Assembly (NCBI GenBank): GCA_046496815.1 | Contig: JAWOGN010000138.1 | Location: 1-24,187, forward strand | Origin: JAWOGN01 sp046496815 | Lineage (GTDB): Bacteria > Desulfobacterota > DSM-4660 > Desulfatiglandales > Desulfatiglandaceae | Length of the DNA: 24,187 nucleotides | Direction: 5' to 3' | Part shown: positions 22,985 through 24,187 of the stretch, in pieces | Numbering within the stretch: the stretch's first letter is position 1 | Layout of the letters: each line of letters starts with the position of its first letter | Program-made: the position numbers and the translations under genes | Notes under the pieces: model-generated | The model's database searches: none | Seen by the model: the letters and a program-made list of their open reading frames with translations, nothing else | Told to the model about the DNA's origin: nothing

Positions 22985-24187
22985 TTAAGCATTTTCGTCT
23001 TGTGAAGCCAGAAGTTCCGCTTTGTCGGTTTTTTCCCACGGGAGTTCAATGTCTGTCCGGCCGAAATGACCCCGGGCGGCAAGCTCCTGGTAGAATCCCC
23101 CGGGATACGCCGCGGGCAAGCGCCGCAAGTCAAATTGCCTTAAAATCCCCGCGAGACGGAAGTCGAAATGTGTTTCGACGAGGTCGGTCAGTTTGAGATT
23201 GGACAGTGTGCCCGTTCCAAAGGTATCCACCTGAATGCTCACAGGCCTGGGCAACCCGATGGAAAAGCTCAATGCCACCTCACATTCCTTTGCCAAGCCC
23301 GACGCCACCACATTCTTGGCTGCATAGCGAGCCGCATAAGCGCCCACTCTGTCGATTCGCAGCGGGTCCTTTCCGCTCAAAGCGTGTCCACCGTGTCGAG
23401 AATATTCACCATAGGTATCGACGCCGTTTTTGCGGCCGGTAAGGCCGGAATGGTAACCCGGTCCTCCGATAAGGGGACCATCAGGATTGATGAATATTCG
23501 TGTTCGCTTGTCCGGCTTTATCGTCTCCTTTTCAAACACCGGTTTAATTACCGTTTCCATGATGTCTGTGCGCAGGGTTTTGGCCTTCGGTTCTTCAATG
23601 TGCTTTTGAGTTGCGTTGATATTGATGCTGTGAATACGGTAGGGCATCCGATTTCGGTATTCAATGCCGACCTGAACTTTTCCATCGGGCAGAAGATAGG
23701 GCAAGGTCTTCTGAACCTGCACATTATCCAGCCTTAGCGAGAGCTTTCTGGCGGTTAGTATGGCGAGGGGCATGAATTCAGGGGTCTGATCGCATGCGAA
23801 CCCAAAAACCGTGACCTGATTTTTTGCCGATATGTTTTCGATTTCCTCCTCAGAAAGCGCATGTTCGTTGAACAGGTATTTTTTGTCCGGTGGAAAGCCT
23901 TGTGGTGCGGTTAAGATACTGCAGGATTTTGAGTTGAAATTCGGCTCATTGTAGCCGGTGAGCTTGATAACTTTCCTGGCCACATGAGGTATGTCCACTT
24001 TGGCACTGGTTGCGAATCGCGCAGCGATAAAGACAATCGCACTGGATACGGCGCACTCGGCACGAACGCGGGCGCAAGGGTCCTGAATCAAGAAGTGATC
24101 GACAATGGCGTCGCTGATCTGATCACAGAGTTTATCCGGATGACCGCATGTTACGTACTCAGAGGTTATCATGAAATGGCGTTTCAT
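22985..24187 (-). CDS. Divergent S-adenosylmethionine synthetase (MetK-like)
   Basis: A 400-residue homologue of methionine adenosyltransferase, full length, its ATG at the last base of the window. Family blocks are present: ITSEYVTCGHPDKLCDQISD (H16, D18, K19), FACDQTPEFMPLAI, LLPDGKVQVGIEY, INPDGPLIGGPGYHSGLTGRK, HGGHALSGKDPLRID and AARYAAKNVVASGLA. Several residues that bind methionine or ATP in E. coli MetK differ: the GDQG aspartate (D118) aligns with N123, the GDxGLTGRK aspartate (D238) with H246, and the flexible-loop QSPDI segment is replaced by GFPPDKKYLF. Fold and ATP chemistry are probably kept, but the amino-acid substrate may not be methionine. It may be a second, specialised copy. 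Confidence 0.85.
   Translation of the reverse strand: MKRHFMITSEYVTCGHPDKLCDQISDAIVDHFLIQDPCARVRAECAVSSAIVFIAARFATSAKVDIPHVARKVIKLTGYNEPNFNSKSCSILTAPQGFPPDKKYLFNEHALSEEEIENISAKNQVTVFGFACDQTPEFMPLAILTARKLSLRLDNVQVQKTLPYLLPDGKVQVGIEYRNRMPYRIHSININATQKHIEEPKAKTLRTDIMETVIKPVFEKETIKPDKRTRIFINPDGPLIGGPGYHSGLTGRKNGVDTYGEYSRHGGHALSGKDPLRIDRVGAYAARYAAKNVVASGLAKECEVALSFSIGLPRPVSIQVDTFGTGTLSNLKLTDLVETHFDFRLAGILRQFDLRRLPAAYPGGFYQELAARGHFGRTDIELPWEKTDKAELLASQDENA

Overview
The window looks like chromosome of a Gram-negative, probably anaerobic deltaproteobacterium (Desulfobacterota). This is an inference from gene content: an RND-type tripartite efflux operon, a Tat-exported HD-domain protein, an iodotyrosine-deiodinase-like nitroreductase, a PIN-PhoH ATPase, YibE/F, HMA2-like and DUF5132-like proteins, and a divergent MetK. 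No rRNA, tRNA, CRISPR array or intact insertion sequence was seen.

Layout, left to right. (1) 1-3660, minus strand: an efflux operon read TetR regulator, Spy/CpxP-like periplasmic protein, outer-membrane factor lipoprotein, membrane fusion protein. The inner-membrane pump should lie beyond the left edge. A 30-bp near-palindrome just upstream of the regulator is the likely operator. (2) 3661-4882: a gene graveyard with a broken GNAT acetyltransferase, an unidentified C-terminal gene fragment and a 13-bp inverted repeat. (3) 4883-9400: a Tat-exported HD-domain protein, a nitroreductase interrupted by one in-frame TGA, a small protein followed by a LysE-type exporter, and a convergent PhoH-like ATPase. 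(4) 9400-10095: non-coding, with a dispersed palindromic repeat. (5) 10096-15269, plus strand: a compact four-gene operon of methyltransferase, phosphatidylserine-decarboxylase-like proenzyme, PHP phosphoesterase/GT4 glycosyltransferase fusion, and radical SAM enzyme. It looks like an envelope lipid or glycolipid pathway and is the best candidate here for something undescribed. (6) 15422-18261: mostly minus-strand small genes, including a one-TM protein, an orphan ParA-type ATPase, a cytoplasmic FN3-domain protein, a ribbon-helix-helix-like protein and a DUF5132-like membrane protein, plus one unknown plus-strand gene. (7) 18800-21643, minus: a YibE/F membrane protein and a PhoA-type alkaline phosphatase with a clear terminator and a Pho-box-like array upstream. 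(8) 22265-24187: a zinc-ribbon protein translationally coupled to an HMA2-like protein, facing a divergent S-adenosylmethionine synthetase homologue whose start codon coincides with the right edge.

Nearest functional themes are envelope and export (efflux, LysE, YibE/F, lipid operon), phosphate (alkaline phosphatase), metal handling (HMA2, DUF5132) and SAM chemistry (methyltransferase, radical SAM, MetK homologue). Product names rest on motifs read by eye. Substrates are not determined for any gene.
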